A stretch of 64,000 nucleotides of DNA from Comamonas piscis (GCF_014109725.1 NZ_CP058554.1:4402001-4466000); one strand, 5' to 3'; positions 41,314-50,189 are shown, numbered from the stretch's first letter. Made by a program: numbers and translations. Notes: generated by a model not told the origin, from the sequence alone.

Positions 41314-41920
41314 CCGCTACAGCGGGCGCCAGCTGCAGAAAATGCTCGCGGTAGTAGCGCATCTCCTCGATCGACTCATGCACATCGGCCAACGCGGTGT
41401 GCATTTGCGCCTTTTTGAACCCGGCGATCAGCTCGGGCCGCCAGCGCCGCGCCAGCTCCTTGAGGGTGCTGACATCCACATTGCGGTAGTGGAAATAGGC
41501 CTCCAGATCGGGCATGTAGCGCGCCAGAAAACGGCGGTCCTGGCCAATGCTGTTGCCGCACATGGGCACCTTGGCCTTGGGCACATAGCGCTTTAGAAAA
41601 GCCAGCACCTCGGCCTGCGCAGCGGCCTCATCGGTGGTCGAGGCCTTGACCCGCTCGGTCAGGCCGCTGCGGCCGTGGGTGCCCCGGTTCCAGGCATCCA
41701 TCTTGGCCAGCTCTTCATCGCTTTGGTGTACCGCAATCACGGGGCCTTCAACGCGTACGCTCAAATCGGCATTGGTCACCACCAGTGCGATCTCGATCAC
41801 GCGGTGTTCTTCGGGGTTCAAACCGGTCATCTCGCAGTCCAGCCAGACCAGGTTCAGGTCCGACTTGGCCATTGCCGTTGCAGGCGTCAACGCACTGTCC
41901 AGGGTGTTCTTGTTTTGCAT
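41306..41920 (-). CDS. orn: Oligoribonuclease
   Basis: Essential 3'-5' exonuclease that degrades the last diribonucleotides, including pGpG from c-di-GMP breakdown. 204 aa from ATG 41920; a start at 41872 (MAKSDLNLVWLD) gives 188 aa, nearer E. coli's 181, and is possible. The DEDDh residues are seen in WLDCEMTGL, NVDVSTLKEL and HTALADVHESIEE. It is divergent from the M48 protease gene, in the order usual for Comamonadaceae. Confidence 0.95.
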   Translation of the reverse strand: MQNKNTLDSALTPATAMAKSDLNLVWLDCEMTGLNPEEHRVIEIALVVTNADLSVRVEGPVIAVHQSDEELAKMDAWNRGTHGRSGLTERVKASTTDEAAAQAEVLAFLKRYVPKAKVPMCGNSIGQDRRFLARYMPDLEAYFHYRNVDVSTLKELARRWRPELIAGFKKAQMHTALADVHESIEEMRYYREHFLQLAPAVAAT

Positions 41921-41980
41921 GGGGGCGATTGTCGCCCATGCCCTACACTGTCCGGTATTCGCCAACCAACATCCCCACTC

Positions 41981-43270
41981 GTGACTCTATCGCTGCTGTT
42001 CACCCTGATTTTTGCCGTCGCGCTGGCTGCCAGCGTTTTGACCAAACTCTGGCTGGCCAGCCGTCAGATGCGCCATGTGGCGGCGCACCGCGATACGGTG
42101 CCTGCACTGTTTGCCGATCGCATCAGCCTGGCCGCCCACCACAAGGCGGCCGACTACACGATTGCCAAGACCCGCTTTGGCCTGCTGGGCCTGGCGATGG
42201 GCACCGTCACGCTGCTGGGCTGGACCTTGCTGGGTGGGCTGGACCTGCTCAACGCTAGCTTGCTGGATGCGCTGGGCGGCGGCATGTGGCAGCAGTTGGC
42301 GCTGGTAGCCTGCTTTGCACTGATCAGCGGCCTCATCGATCTGCCGGCCAGCTACTACCAAACCTTTGTGCTGGAGCAGCGCTTTGGCTTCAACAAGATG
42401 ACCCTGGGCCTGTGGCTGGGCGATTTGCTCAAGGGAACGGTCATGGGCGCGCTCGTCGGCCTGCCGATTCTGGCGGTCATTCTGTGGCTGATGGGCTCGG
42501 CCGGCCAGTGGTGGTGGCTCTGGGCCTGGGCGTTCTGGGTGGGCTTCAACCTGCTGCTGATGGTCATCTACCCTGCCTTCATCGCACCACTATTCAACAA
42601 GTTCCAGCCACTGGACGACGAGACACTCAAAGCCCGTGTGCAGGCGCTGATGCAGCGCTGCGGCTTTGCCGCCAAGGGCTTGTTTGTGATGGATGGCAGC
42701 CGCCGCAGCGCGCATGCCAATGCCTATTTCACCGGCTTTGGCGCCAGCAAGCGTGTGGTGTTCTTCGACACCTTGCTGCAAAAGCTGAGCGGCGACGAGG
42801 TCGAAGCCGTGCTGGCCCATGAGCTGGGCCATTTCAAGCACAAGCACATCCTCAAGCGGATGCTGGGCCTGTTTGGTCTGACCCTGCTGGGCTTTGCACT
42901 GCTGGGCTGGCTGTCGCAGCAGGGCTGGTTCTATACCGGCCTGGGCGTTACGCCCAACCTGAACATCCCCGGCGTGCCCGGCTCCAGCCCCAACGATGCG
43001 CTGGCGCTGCTGCTGTTCATGCTGGCCGTGCCGGTGTTCAGCAGCTTTGTCTCGCCGCTGATGGCGCATTCCTCGCGCAAGCATGAGTTCGAGGCCGATG
43101 CCTATGCCGTCCAGCAAACGCGCGCGGCCGATCTGCAATCGGCCCTGCTCAAGCTCTATGAGGACAATGCCTCGACCCTGACCCCCGACCCGGTCTATGT
43201 GCGCTACTACTATTCGCACCCGCCGGCCGTCGAGCGTATTCGCCACATGCAACAATTGGCCCATGACTGA
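41981..43270 (+). CDS. M48-family (Ste24/HtpX-like) membrane metalloprotease
   Basis: Inner-membrane zinc protease, 429 aa from the GTG at 41981. It has about five hydrophobic segments before and two after the catalytic site. The HExxH motif is AVLAHELGHFKHKH near residue 280 and the third zinc ligand is the Glu in HEFEADAYAV near 365. The long N-terminal membrane part (CAAX prenyl protease 1 type) separates it from the short HtpX. It overlaps phhB by eight bases, so the two are translationally linked. Likely role: turnover of membrane proteins. Confidence 0.92.
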   Translation: MTLSLLFTLIFAVALAASVLTKLWLASRQMRHVAAHRDTVPALFADRISLAAHHKAADYTIAKTRFGLLGLAMGTVTLLGWTLLGGLDLLNASLLDALGGGMWQQLALVACFALISGLIDLPASYYQTFVLEQRFGFNKMTLGLWLGDLLKGTVMGALVGLPILAVILWLMGSAGQWWWLWAWAFWVGFNLLLMVIYPAFIAPLFNKFQPLDDETLKARVQALMQRCGFAAKGLFVMDGSRRSAHANAYFTGFGASKRVVFFDTLLQKLSGDEVEAVLAHELGHFKHKHILKRMLGLFGLTLLGFALLGWLSQQGWFYTGLGVTPNLNIPGVPGSSPNDALALLLFMLAVPVFSSFVSPLMAHSSRKHEFEADAYAVQQTRAADLQSALLKLYEDNASTLTPDPVYVRYYYSHPPAVERIRHMQQLAHD

Positions 43271-43607
43271 TACCCACCTGCCCAAACAAGACTGGTCCAC
43301 CCAGAGCCGCCGCGCGCTGTCCGCCTCCGAAGTGGTGACACAGCTGAGCCAACTGACCGGTTGGGTGCTGAGCGGTGATGGCGCCGATGTGGCCATCGAG
43401 AAGACCTTCCGCTTTGCCAATTACTACGAGACCATGGCCTTTGTGAACGGCGTGGCCTTGGTGGCCCACACCCAGGACCACCACCCGGACCTCTCGGTGC
43501 ACTACAACCGCTGCGTGGTGCGCTTCAACACCCATGATGTGCATGGGCTGTCGGTCACCGATTTTGAATGCGCGCGCCGCATCGAAGCCATGCTGCAGCT
43601 CGCCTGA
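43263..43607 (+). CDS. phhB: Pterin-4a-carbinolamine dehydratase
   Basis: Recycles 4a-hydroxy-tetrahydropterin for phenylalanine hydroxylase, and may have other roles. 114 aa; the signature HTQDHHPDLSVHYNRCVV near residue 72 and THDVHGLSVTDFECARRIE carry the active-site His residues. It overlaps the protease gene upstream and precedes rsgA by five bases. No phenylalanine hydroxylase gene lies in the window. Confidence 0.93.
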   Translation: MTDTHLPKQDWSTQSRRALSASEVVTQLSQLTGWVLSGDGADVAIEKTFRFANYYETMAFVNGVALVAHTQDHHPDLSVHYNRCVVRFNTHDVHGLSVTDFECARRIEAMLQLA

Positions 43608-43612
43608 ACGCC

Positions 43613-44596
43613 ATGGCAAAACCCGCAAGACGCCCTGGCAACAACAACCTCAGCGAGACACAAACCGGCCTGGTTGTCGCCAGCTATGGCCGCCACTGTG
43701 TGGTGGAGACACCAGACGGCGTGCGCCGCATCTGCCACCCCCGGGGCAAGAAGAGCCAGGCCGTCGTCGGCGACCATGTGCGCTGGCTGGCCCCGCCACC
43801 CGGCCAGGGCGACGAGGGCACGATCGAGAAGGTGCTGGAGCGCCGCAATGTGTTCTACCGCCAGGACGACATCCGCACCAAGACCTTTGCCGCCAACCTG
43901 GACCAGCTGCTGATCCTGATCGCCGCCGAGCCAGTTTTCAGCGAGGTGCAGCTGGCACGTGCGCTGATTGCGGCCGAGGCGGCGCACATCACCCCTATCA
44001 TTGCGCTCAACAAGATGGACCTGGGCGAGCCCTTTTTGCGCGCCTGGGAACGGCTGGAGCCTTACCGCAATATGCGCGACCAGGTGGAAGACCCGCCGCA
44101 CTACACGGTGCTGCCCTTCACGCTTGCCGATGCGGACGACGAAGACCGCGATGCCATCTTTGGCCTGCTTGAAGGCAAGACCACCTTGGTGCTCGGCCCC
44201 TCGGGCGTGGGCAAAAGTACCTTGATCAACCTGCTGATCCCGGGTGCCAATGTGGCTACCAACGAGATCTCGCAGGCGCTGAACACCGGCAAGCACACCA
44301 CGACCAGCACCACCCTGTACTGGATCGACGAGGCCCGCAAGACGGCGCTGATCGACTCGCCCGGTTTTCAGGAATTCGGCCTCTACCATATCGCCCCGAC
44401 GCAGTTGGCCGCCTGCATGCCCGACATTGGCGCCCATGCCAAGGAATGCAAGTTCTACAACTGCACGCATTTGCATGAGCCTGGCTGCGGCGTGATCGAC
44501 GCCGTCAAAAACGGCCATGCGGGGCTGCCCATCAGCGAGAACCGCTACCGCATCTACGGCGAGCTGTTCGACGAGCTGAACCTGAGCGCCTACTGA
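43613..44596 (+). CDS. rsgA: Ribosome biogenesis GTPase RsgA
   Basis: Circularly permuted GTPase that matures the 30S subunit, 327 aa. An OB-fold is followed by G4 (ALNKMDLG) near residue 140, G1 (GPSGVGKSTLINLL) near 200, G3 (IDSPGF) near 246 and a zinc knuckle with CKFYNCTHLHEPGC near 280. Last gene of the M48-phhB-rsgA run and convergent with a LysR gene 21 bp on. Confidence 0.95.
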   Translation: MAKPARRPGNNNLSETQTGLVVASYGRHCVVETPDGVRRICHPRGKKSQAVVGDHVRWLAPPPGQGDEGTIEKVLERRNVFYRQDDIRTKTFAANLDQLLILIAAEPVFSEVQLARALIAAEAAHITPIIALNKMDLGEPFLRAWERLEPYRNMRDQVEDPPHYTVLPFTLADADDEDRDAIFGLLEGKTTLVLGPSGVGKSTLINLLIPGANVATNEISQALNTGKHTTTSTTLYWIDEARKTALIDSPGFQEFGLYHIAPTQLAACMPDIGAHAKECKFYNCTHLHEPGCGVIDAVKNGHAGLPISENRYRIYGELFDELNLSAY

Positions 44597-44617
44597 GCCA
44601 TCACGTTAGCCCAAGCG

Positions 44618-45598
44618 TCAGCCCCGGCACCATGCCTTGGGCAGGGTTTCGGCATGCTGCAGCTCGACATGGTCTTTCAGAAAATCCAGCACCGCCCGCG
44701 TGCGGGATGGCAGACGCTCGGGCTTGCCCAGGTAGACCGCATGGATGGGCTCCAGCACCCCCGTGTTGAAGGCCTCCAGCACCACCTGCAGGCGGCCGGC
44801 AGCAATGTCGTGCCAGGCATGGAACAGTGACAGCCGCGCCAGCCCTACACCAGCCACCGCCAGGTTGCGCATCACATCGCCATCATTGACGCGCAGCAGC
44901 TCGCCAATGGCCACATCCACCTCTTGCCCGTCAACGCGAAAAGGCCAGTGCGGTACGGTGCGCTGGTAGTTCCAGCCAATGCGCACATGACCGCCCAGCG
45001 CATCGGGGTGCGTCGGCACGCCATGCGCATCCAGGTAAGCGGGAGCGGCCACGATGATCTGGCGGGTATGGCCCAGAAGCCGGGCCACCATGTCCGAGGC
45101 GGGCAGCTTGCCCCAGCGGATCGCAATATCCGCCTGCGCCTCCATCAGGTCCACCACCTCGTCGGTAAAACTCAGGTCCAGCACCAGGCCCGGGTACTGC
45201 TGCATCAGCTGGGCCATCAGCGGCACCAGGATGGCCTGCCCCGTCGATGAACTGGAGTTGATGCGCACAACGCCCTTGGGCGCGCTGCGCAGCGATGCAG
45301 CCGCTTCGGCTTCCTGCAGATCGGCGAGCACCCGCTGGCCGCGCTCATAGAGCTGGCGGCCCTCTGGCGTCAGCTGCACCTTGCGGGTGCTGCGCAGCAA
45401 GAGCTGCGCGCCAAGCCGCGCCTCCATGCGCGCCACGATCTTGCTGGTGGCCGATGGCGACACGCCCAGATGGCGGGCCGCAGCCGAGAAGCTGCCATGT
45501 TCTGCGACTTGCACAAACACCTCCAGCTCGCCGGAGCGGTTGGTCTCAAAGGTGGTACTGGGGGCAAAGGCAGGGTTGCGCATGGTCAAGGGGTTCAT
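44618..45598 (-). CDS. LysR-family transcriptional regulator
   Basis: 326 aa from ATG 45598. The N-terminal HTH reads FVQVAEHGSFSAAARHLGVS (residues about 29-48) and SPSATSKIVARMEARLGAQL; the remainder is a periplasmic-binding-like effector domain. It is divergent from an MFS efflux gene across 154 bp, the classical layout for a LysR regulator of its neighbour. A T-N11-A dyad lies in that gap. The effector is unknown. Confidence 0.92.
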   Translation of the reverse strand: MNPLTMRNPAFAPSTTFETNRSGELEVFVQVAEHGSFSAAARHLGVSPSATSKIVARMEARLGAQLLLRSTRKVQLTPEGRQLYERGQRVLADLQEAEAAASLRSAPKGVVRINSSSSTGQAILVPLMAQLMQQYPGLVLDLSFTDEVVDLMEAQADIAIRWGKLPASDMVARLLGHTRQIIVAAPAYLDAHGVPTHPDALGGHVRIGWNYQRTVPHWPFRVDGQEVDVAIGELLRVNDGDVMRNLAVAGVGLARLSLFHAWHDIAAGRLQVVLEAFNTGVLEPIHAVYLGKPERLPSRTRAVLDFLKDHVELQHAETLPKAWCRG

Positions 45599-45635
45599 AG
45601 CGACAGATGGTGGAGGCAAATTCTGCACCTATTTA

Positions 45636-45648
45636 TTCCATTTGGGAA
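45636..45648. promoter_or_regulatory. LysR-type dyad TTCC-N5-GGAA
   Basis: TTCCATTTGGGAA has 4-bp arms and fits the T-N11-A rule of LysR boxes. It lies in the gap between the divergent LysR and MFS genes, 105 bp before the MFS start. Confidence 0.5.
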
Positions 45649-45752
45649 CAAATACCTTTCCACTGTTCCGGCTACACAAGAATCAAGCGGCGCGCCACAA
45701 TCCATCTCCTCTACGAGGCCACCGGCCATCGCATCACACAAGGAAAACTCTC

Positions 45753-46919
45753 ATGCCTGTCTCATTGCTGGCGCTCGCCGCCGGTGCCTTTGGCATCGGC
45801 ACCACCGAATTCATCATCATGGGCCTGCTCACCCAGGTCAGCCAGGACCTGGGTATCAGCATCCCCATGGCGGGCACCTTGATATCCGGCTATGCCTTTG
45901 GCGTGGCAATTGGCGCGCCTGTGCTCACCCTGGCCACCCGCCACTGGCCGCGCAAATGGCTGCTGCTGGGCCTGATGCTGATCTTTATCGCCGGCAATAT
46001 CGCGGCCGCGCTGGCCCCCACCTATGGGTGGCTGATGCTGGCGCGCATGCTCACCTCGCTCACCCACGGCACCTTCTTTGGCGTGGGCGCCGTGGTGGCG
46101 ACCGGCCTGGTGGCCAAGGACAAGCAGGCCTCGGCCATTGCGCTGATGTTCTCGGGCCTCACCCTCGCAACCTTGCTGGGCGTGCCGGCCGGCACCTGGA
46201 TCGGCCAGCATTTTGGCTGGCGCATGGCCTTTGCCGCCGTGGCCGTGATCGGCGTGGTCGCGCTGGGCATTCTGGCTGCCTTTGTGCCCCGCAAGCTGGA
46301 GCAGGCCGCACCTGCAGCGCTGCGTGATGAGCTGTCCATCCTGTCGAGCATGCCCTTGTGGCTGGGCCTGGGCATGACGGTGTTTGGCTTTGGCGGCGTG
46401 TTTGCGCTCTATACCTATGTGGAGCCGCTGCTGTCGCAGATCACCCAGATGGGCAACACCGGTGTGGCCGTGAGCCTGCTGCTGTTTGGCGCCGGCTCGG
46501 CCGTGGGCAATATTGCGGGTGGCAAGCTGGCCGACCGGGGTGTGGTGCGCGCACTGTGGATCACCTTGGGCGCCTTGGTCGTCGTGCTGCTGGCAGGCCG
46601 CTGGGCCTTTGGCATCTCGGGCGCTGTCGCGATGGCCTATGTCACCGTGCTAGGCGTCGTCGCCTTCGCTACCGTGGCCCCCATGCAGATGCGGGTGATG
46701 CAAGGGGTGGGCAGCCAGGGTGCCACCTTGGCCTCCAGCCTGAATATTGCCGCTTTTAACTTGGGCAATGCGCTGGGCGCCTGGGTGGGCGGCAGCTTGA
46801 TTGCTGGCGCTGGCCTGCTGTCGATCATCTGGGGCGCTGCTGCGCTGTCGGCCATCGGCCTGGTGCTGGTGGCGATGGGGCAGCGACGCAGCCCTGCTGC
46901 TGCACTGCAGACTGCCTAG
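45753..46919 (+). CDS. MFS efflux transporter (AraJ/YdhP-like DHA1)
   Basis: 388 aa, 12 predicted helices. AAGGAAA precedes the ATG. FGIGTTEFIIMGLLTQVSQDLG in TM1 and GYAFGVAIGAPVLT in TM2 typify the sugar-efflux/DHA1 subfamily (AraJ, PbuE, YdhP). Substrates could be purines, sugars or drugs; the family does not decide. Probably controlled by the divergent LysR regulator. A highly structured 119-bp element starts right after the stop. Confidence 0.9.
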   Translation: MPVSLLALAAGAFGIGTTEFIIMGLLTQVSQDLGISIPMAGTLISGYAFGVAIGAPVLTLATRHWPRKWLLLGLMLIFIAGNIAAALAPTYGWLMLARMLTSLTHGTFFGVGAVVATGLVAKDKQASAIALMFSGLTLATLLGVPAGTWIGQHFGWRMAFAAVAVIGVVALGILAAFVPRKLEQAAPAALRDELSILSSMPLWLGLGMTVFGFGGVFALYTYVEPLLSQITQMGNTGVAVSLLLFGAGSAVGNIAGGKLADRGVVRALWITLGALVVVLLAGRWAFGISGAVAMAYVTVLGVVAFATVAPMQMRVMQGVGSQGATLASSLNIAAFNLGNALGAWVGGSLIAGAGLLSIIWGAAALSAIGLVLVAMGQRRSPAAALQTA

Positions 46920-46920
46920 T

Positions 46921-47039
46921 AGCCGTTAACACAGCCCAGCAAACCGCAGGTTTGCGGTTGAGACTAGACGCCAAGCCGCAGGCAGTACAGTAGTACGACA
47001 AGGCTTGGCAACGACGTATCAAGGGTTGTGTTAGCGGCT
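46921..47039 (+). other. Inverted repeat enclosing two hairpins, candidate structured RNA element
   Basis: The two ends, AGCCGTTAACACAGCCC (46921-46937) and GGGTTGTGTTAGCGGCT (47023-47039), pair in all 17 positions as RNA, two of them G.U. Between them lie AACCGCA/TGCGGTT (46942-46959, loop GGTT) and GCCAAGCC/GGCTTGGC (46970-47009) holding a further GTAC-AGTA-GTAC hairpin. The right arm reaches the stop codon of the convergent CobD-like gene. There is no T run, so it is not an ordinary terminator. Because the G.U pairs turn into A.C on the other strand, the plus-strand RNA fits best. Could be a 3'-end element of the MFS mRNA, a small RNA or a repeat of mobile origin. Confidence 0.55.
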
Positions 47040-48016
47040 CAGCCCAACAGGCGCGCCAAGGTGAGCAGCGCAAGCAGTAACATCCAGACCACGACGGAGC
47101 GCCATACCAGGCCCACCACGCTGCGCAGGTGGGCCACTTCCGGGTCACGGCCCGGGGTGGTGGCGCCATCGCCCTGGATCTGCAGAGGGGCTGCTGCATC
47201 GATATCGACACTGCGGGCGCGCAAGGCCACACCGCCCAGGCGCACATCGATAGCACCCGCAGTAGCAGCCAAAATCACGCCATCGTTGTCATTGGGGAAA
47301 TGCTGGGTCTGAAAGCGCCAGCCATCAATCGCTTCTTCAAAGTTGCCCACCACGGCAAAACTCAGCGCCGTCAGCCGAGACGGCAGCCAATCCACCACCA
47401 TCCAGGCCTTGGCGGCCACCGTCTCGAAAGCGCCCTGCACCATCGGTGCGGGTGGCCCGGACTGGCGTGCAAAGCGCGAGGCATATTCGGCCATGCGGAA
47501 GAACACCGCGCCGGCGGGCCCCAGGCCCAGCGCCGAGCCGATGGAGTAGCAGGCCAGCACGCCAAACACATGGCGGTGCGCGGCCAGTACCGAATACTCG
47601 ATCACATGGCGCACGATCTCGCGGCGCGGCAAATCATCGGCATCCACCTGCTGCCAATCGGCCAGGTACTGGCGGGCCTGGTCCTCATCACCGGATTCCA
47701 GCGCATGGCGAATCCGCGTGAAATGGTGGCTGAACTGGCGAAAACCCAGGGTGACATACAGCACCAGCACATGCCAGGCCATGGCCAAGGGCCAACCCAC
47801 CAGGGAGACCAGCAGCCAATGCATGCCCATGGCCAAGGCCGTGGGCAGCAGCACGGCCACCGTCCAGGCCAGCCAGCCATGGCGCTGTTCTCCAGCATCC
47901 AGGTTGCGGCTGAGCCATTGCACCCAGGCACGCACACCCGCATAAACCGGGTTGTCACGAGACAGGGATTTGGCCTGCTCCAACAGCAAGGCCATCAGCG
48001 TGGCGAAAAAACTCAT
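47039..48016 (-). CDS. CobD/CbiB-like membrane protein
   Basis: 325 aa with about four to five hydrophobic segments. It belongs to the CobD/CbiB (adenosylcobinamide-phosphate synthase) superfamily: GFRQFSHHFTRIRHALESGD near residue 90, EYSVLAAHRHVFGVLACY near 138 and AFFRMAEYA-like VFFRMAEYASRFA near 170. No other cobalamin gene is present, so B12 synthesis is not implied; relatives include the regulatory protein AmpE. The N-terminus is MSFFATLMALLLEQ. Function uncertain. Confidence 0.75.
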   Translation of the reverse strand: MSFFATLMALLLEQAKSLSRDNPVYAGVRAWVQWLSRNLDAGEQRHGWLAWTVAVLLPTALAMGMHWLLVSLVGWPLAMAWHVLVLYVTLGFRQFSHHFTRIRHALESGDEDQARQYLADWQQVDADDLPRREIVRHVIEYSVLAAHRHVFGVLACYSIGSALGLGPAGAVFFRMAEYASRFARQSGPPAPMVQGAFETVAAKAWMVVDWLPSRLTALSFAVVGNFEEAIDGWRFQTQHFPNDNDGVILAATAGAIDVRLGGVALRARSVDIDAAAPLQIQGDGATTPGRDPEVAHLRSVVGLVWRSVVVWMLLLALLTLARLLG

Positions 48017-48063
48017 GGACAGTGATCATACCGGCTGTGATGCATCACACAAGCCGTTACAAA

Positions 48064-48807
48064 CTACGATGCGGGTGGAAAGGCCAAAAAACGGTAGAGA
48101 TTGCGCAACATGCTGGCCGTAGCCCCCCAGATAAAGCGCTGGTGGCCGGATTCCGGGTCGTCATAGGGCATGGACAGCCAGCGCCGGCTGATCTCCGGCG
48201 TGTCCAGCTGTTGCCAGCGGTGGTGCGCCGGGTTCATCAAGAAGGACAGCGGCACCTCGAAAACCTCGTCCACCTCGCCCGGGTTGGCCTGCAGGTCGAA
48301 GGGCGGCTGCACCAGCCCGACGATGGGCGTCACCTCAAAGCCCGAGCCGGTCGCGTATTCGGGCAGGCGGCCAATGATTTCGACCCGCTCGCGGGCCAGC
48401 CCTACCTCTTCCCAGGCTTCGCGCAAGGCAGTGTCGTTGACGTCGCGGTCTTCCGGGTCCTGGCGGCCACCGGGGAAGGCAATCTGCCCCGAATGGTTGG
48501 ACAGGCCGGCACTGCGCTGGGTCAGCAGCACATGCATCTCCTGGCGCTGCACCAGCGCCACCAGCACGGCCGCCTTGGCGGGCGGACGGTCCGTCCAGCT
48601 GCGCTCGCGGAAGATTTCCGGCTCACCGCCATAGGGGTGGGCCACAAAGGCCTGGCGCAGGCCTTCTGCACGCAGCAAGCGGGGTGCGACCGCAGGCAGC
48701 GCAGCGTCAATCTGCACCACCGGCGCGCGGCGCGGATCCATGATGGACGAGACCCGAGCGGCTACGGCGGTGGGTGATGGATGCGGGGGAGTGGAGGCGT
48801 TAGACAT
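48064..48807 (-). CDS. NUDIX hydrolase, CoA pyrophosphatase type
   Basis: Hydrolyses CoA or related nucleotides, 247 aa from ATG 48807. The NUDIX box is GGRQDPEDRDVNDTALREAW plus EEVGL, centred near residue 145. The region before it (SGLSNHSGQIAFPGGR-like AGLSNHSGQIAFPGG) is typical of the NudL/CoAse group (UPF0035). It lacks a membrane segment. The gene lies downstream of rplS beyond its terminator, so it is transcribed separately. Confidence 0.88.
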   Translation of the reverse strand: MSNASTPPHPSPTAVAARVSSIMDPRRAPVVQIDAALPAVAPRLLRAEGLRQAFVAHPYGGEPEIFRERSWTDRPPAKAAVLVALVQRQEMHVLLTQRSAGLSNHSGQIAFPGGRQDPEDRDVNDTALREAWEEVGLARERVEIIGRLPEYATGSGFEVTPIVGLVQPPFDLQANPGEVDEVFEVPLSFLMNPAHHRWQQLDTPEISRRWLSMPYDDPESGHQRFIWGATASMLRNLYRFLAFPPAS

Positions 48808-48832
48808 AGACAGCAGCAGGCGGTGACCCATG

Positions 48833-48869
48833 TAAAAAAAGCCGCCACAGCTTGCACTGTAGCGGCTTT
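48833..48869 (-). terminator. Terminator after rplS
   Basis: On the minus strand AAGCCGCTACAG pairs with CTGTGGCGGCTT (one mismatch) around TGCAAG, then a run of T residues (A7 on the plus strand, 48834-48840). Confidence 0.9.
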
Positions 48870-48895
48870 CAGCACTGGGCTCTGTCGCAGCGTTA

Positions 48896-49279
48896 TTACG
48901 CAGCTGCCACAGGTGCTGCCTTGCGTGCTGGCAGCTTTTCCTTGATACGAGCCGACTTGCCGCTGCGTTCACGCAGGTAGTACAGCTTGGCACGGCGCAC
49001 ATCGCCGCGGCGCTTGACTTCGATACCGGCGATCATAGGGCTGTAGGTTTGGAACGTACGTTCCACGCCTTCGCCGCTGGAGATCTTGCGCACGGTGAAG
49101 CCGCTGTTCAGACCGCGATTGCGCTTGGCAATCACCACGCCTTCGTAGGCCTGCACGCGCTTGCGCGTACCTTCAACAACGTTCACGCTAACGATCACGG
49201 TGTCGCCAGGGGCAAATTCAGGAATGGTCTTGTTCAGGCGAGCAATTTCTTCTTGCTCGAGAATCTGGATCAGGTTCAT
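48896..49279 (-). CDS. rplS: 50S ribosomal protein L19
   Basis: 127 aa from ATG 49279 (MNLIQILEQEEI). Sits at the interface with the 30S subunit. IPEFAPGDTVIVSVNVVEG near residue 20, YEGVVIAKRNRGLNSGFTVR and GVERTFQTYSP are the family core. It is the last gene of the rpsP-rimM-trmD-rplS cluster and probably has its own promoter inside the end of trmD. Confidence 0.97.
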   Translation of the reverse strand: MNLIQILEQEEIARLNKTIPEFAPGDTVIVSVNVVEGTRKRVQAYEGVVIAKRNRGLNSGFTVRKISSGEGVERTFQTYSPMIAGIEVKRRGDVRRAKLYYLRERSGKSARIKEKLPARKAAPVAAA

Positions 49280-49411
49280 GGTTTCATCCAACGATCGTAC
49301 GCGCGCCATGAATTTGGCAGCCGCGCCCAGCACGGTGTACGGGGCATGTGCGGCATATTGCTTCTCTCACCATTGAAAAAAGCGGCCGTGTAGAGGATCG
49401 TAAAACCGGCA

Positions 49412-49439
49412 ATTATAGCGGTTTTGCCAAATTTACCAA
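49412..49439 (-). promoter_or_regulatory. Predicted rplS promoter overlapping the trmD stop
   Basis: Minus strand: TTGGTA, 16-bp spacer, consensus TATAAT, where the TAA of TATAAT is the trmD stop codon. It would give rplS a leader of about 126 nt. Confidence 0.6.
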
Positions 49440-50189
49440 ATCGGCACTGGCAAGCACCTGCTCATCCTTGCGGCTGAGCTGCTGGCGGCTGCGGGCCTGG
49501 TCCAGCAATTCGGGGCGATGGAGGGCCGTGTTGCGCAGGCTTTGCTCACGGCGCCAGCGTTCGATATTCGCATGGTGGCCGGACAGCAGCGCGGCGGGCA
49601 CCGGCTCACCCTCCCAGACCTCGGGCCGGGTGTAGTGGGGGCAATCCAACAGACCATCCAGCGCGGGGTTGAAGCTGTCGAACTGGTGGCTGCCCTCATC
49701 GTTCAGCACGCCGGGCTGCAATCGGGCCACGGCATCGAGCAGCGCCATTGCGGCAATCTCACCGCCCGAGAGCACAAAGTCGCCCAGGCTCAGTTGCACA
49801 TCGACATGGCGGTCAATAAAGCGTTGGTCCACGCCTTCATAGCGGCCGCACAGCAGAATAGCGCCCTGCGAATCGGACCAGCCCTGCACCTGGGCATGGT
49901 CGATGCGCTCGCCAATCGGCGAGAACAGCACCAGCGGCGCGGGCTCGGCCTCGGCGCGCTGCGCACGGATGGCAGCCAGGCAATCCGCCAGCGGCTGGGC
50001 CATCATCACCATGCCGGGGCCGCCGCCAAAGGGGCGGTCATCGACGCGCCGGTAGTTGCCGGGGGCGTAATCGCGGGGGTTCCAGCATTGCACGGCCACC
50101 TGGCCGCTGCTATAGGCGCGGCGGGTGACACCCACCTCCACAAAAGGCGTGAACAGCTCGGGGAACAAAGTGATGATGTCAAAACGCAT
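49413..50189 (-). CDS. trmD: tRNA (guanine-N1)-methyltransferase
   Basis: Makes m1G37 in tRNAs to stop +1 frameshifting; a SPOUT-class knotted dimer, 258 aa from ATG 50189 (MRFDIITLFPELF). The SAM knot reads LSLGDFVLSGGEIAAM near residue 135, and RPFGGGPGMVMMAQPL lies near 58. Its C-terminus ends within the TATAAT of a likely rplS promoter. Confidence 0.97.
   Translation of the reverse strand: MRFDIITLFPELFTPFVEVGVTRRAYSSGQVAVQCWNPRDYAPGNYRRVDDRPFGGGPGMVMMAQPLADCLAAIRAQRAEAEPAPLVLFSPIGERIDHAQVQGWSDSQGAILLCGRYEGVDQRFIDRHVDVQLSLGDFVLSGGEIAAMALLDAVARLQPGVLNDEGSHQFDSFNPALDGLLDCPHYTRPEVWEGEPVPAALLSGHHANIERWRREQSLRNTALHRPELLDQARSRQQLSRKDEQVLASADLVNLAKPL

Noticed and set aside
46921..47039. An integron attC site or a miniature transposon
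   Set aside because: The arms do not match RYYYAAC/GTTRRRY, no integrase or cassette is near, and no target-site duplication is visible at the ends.
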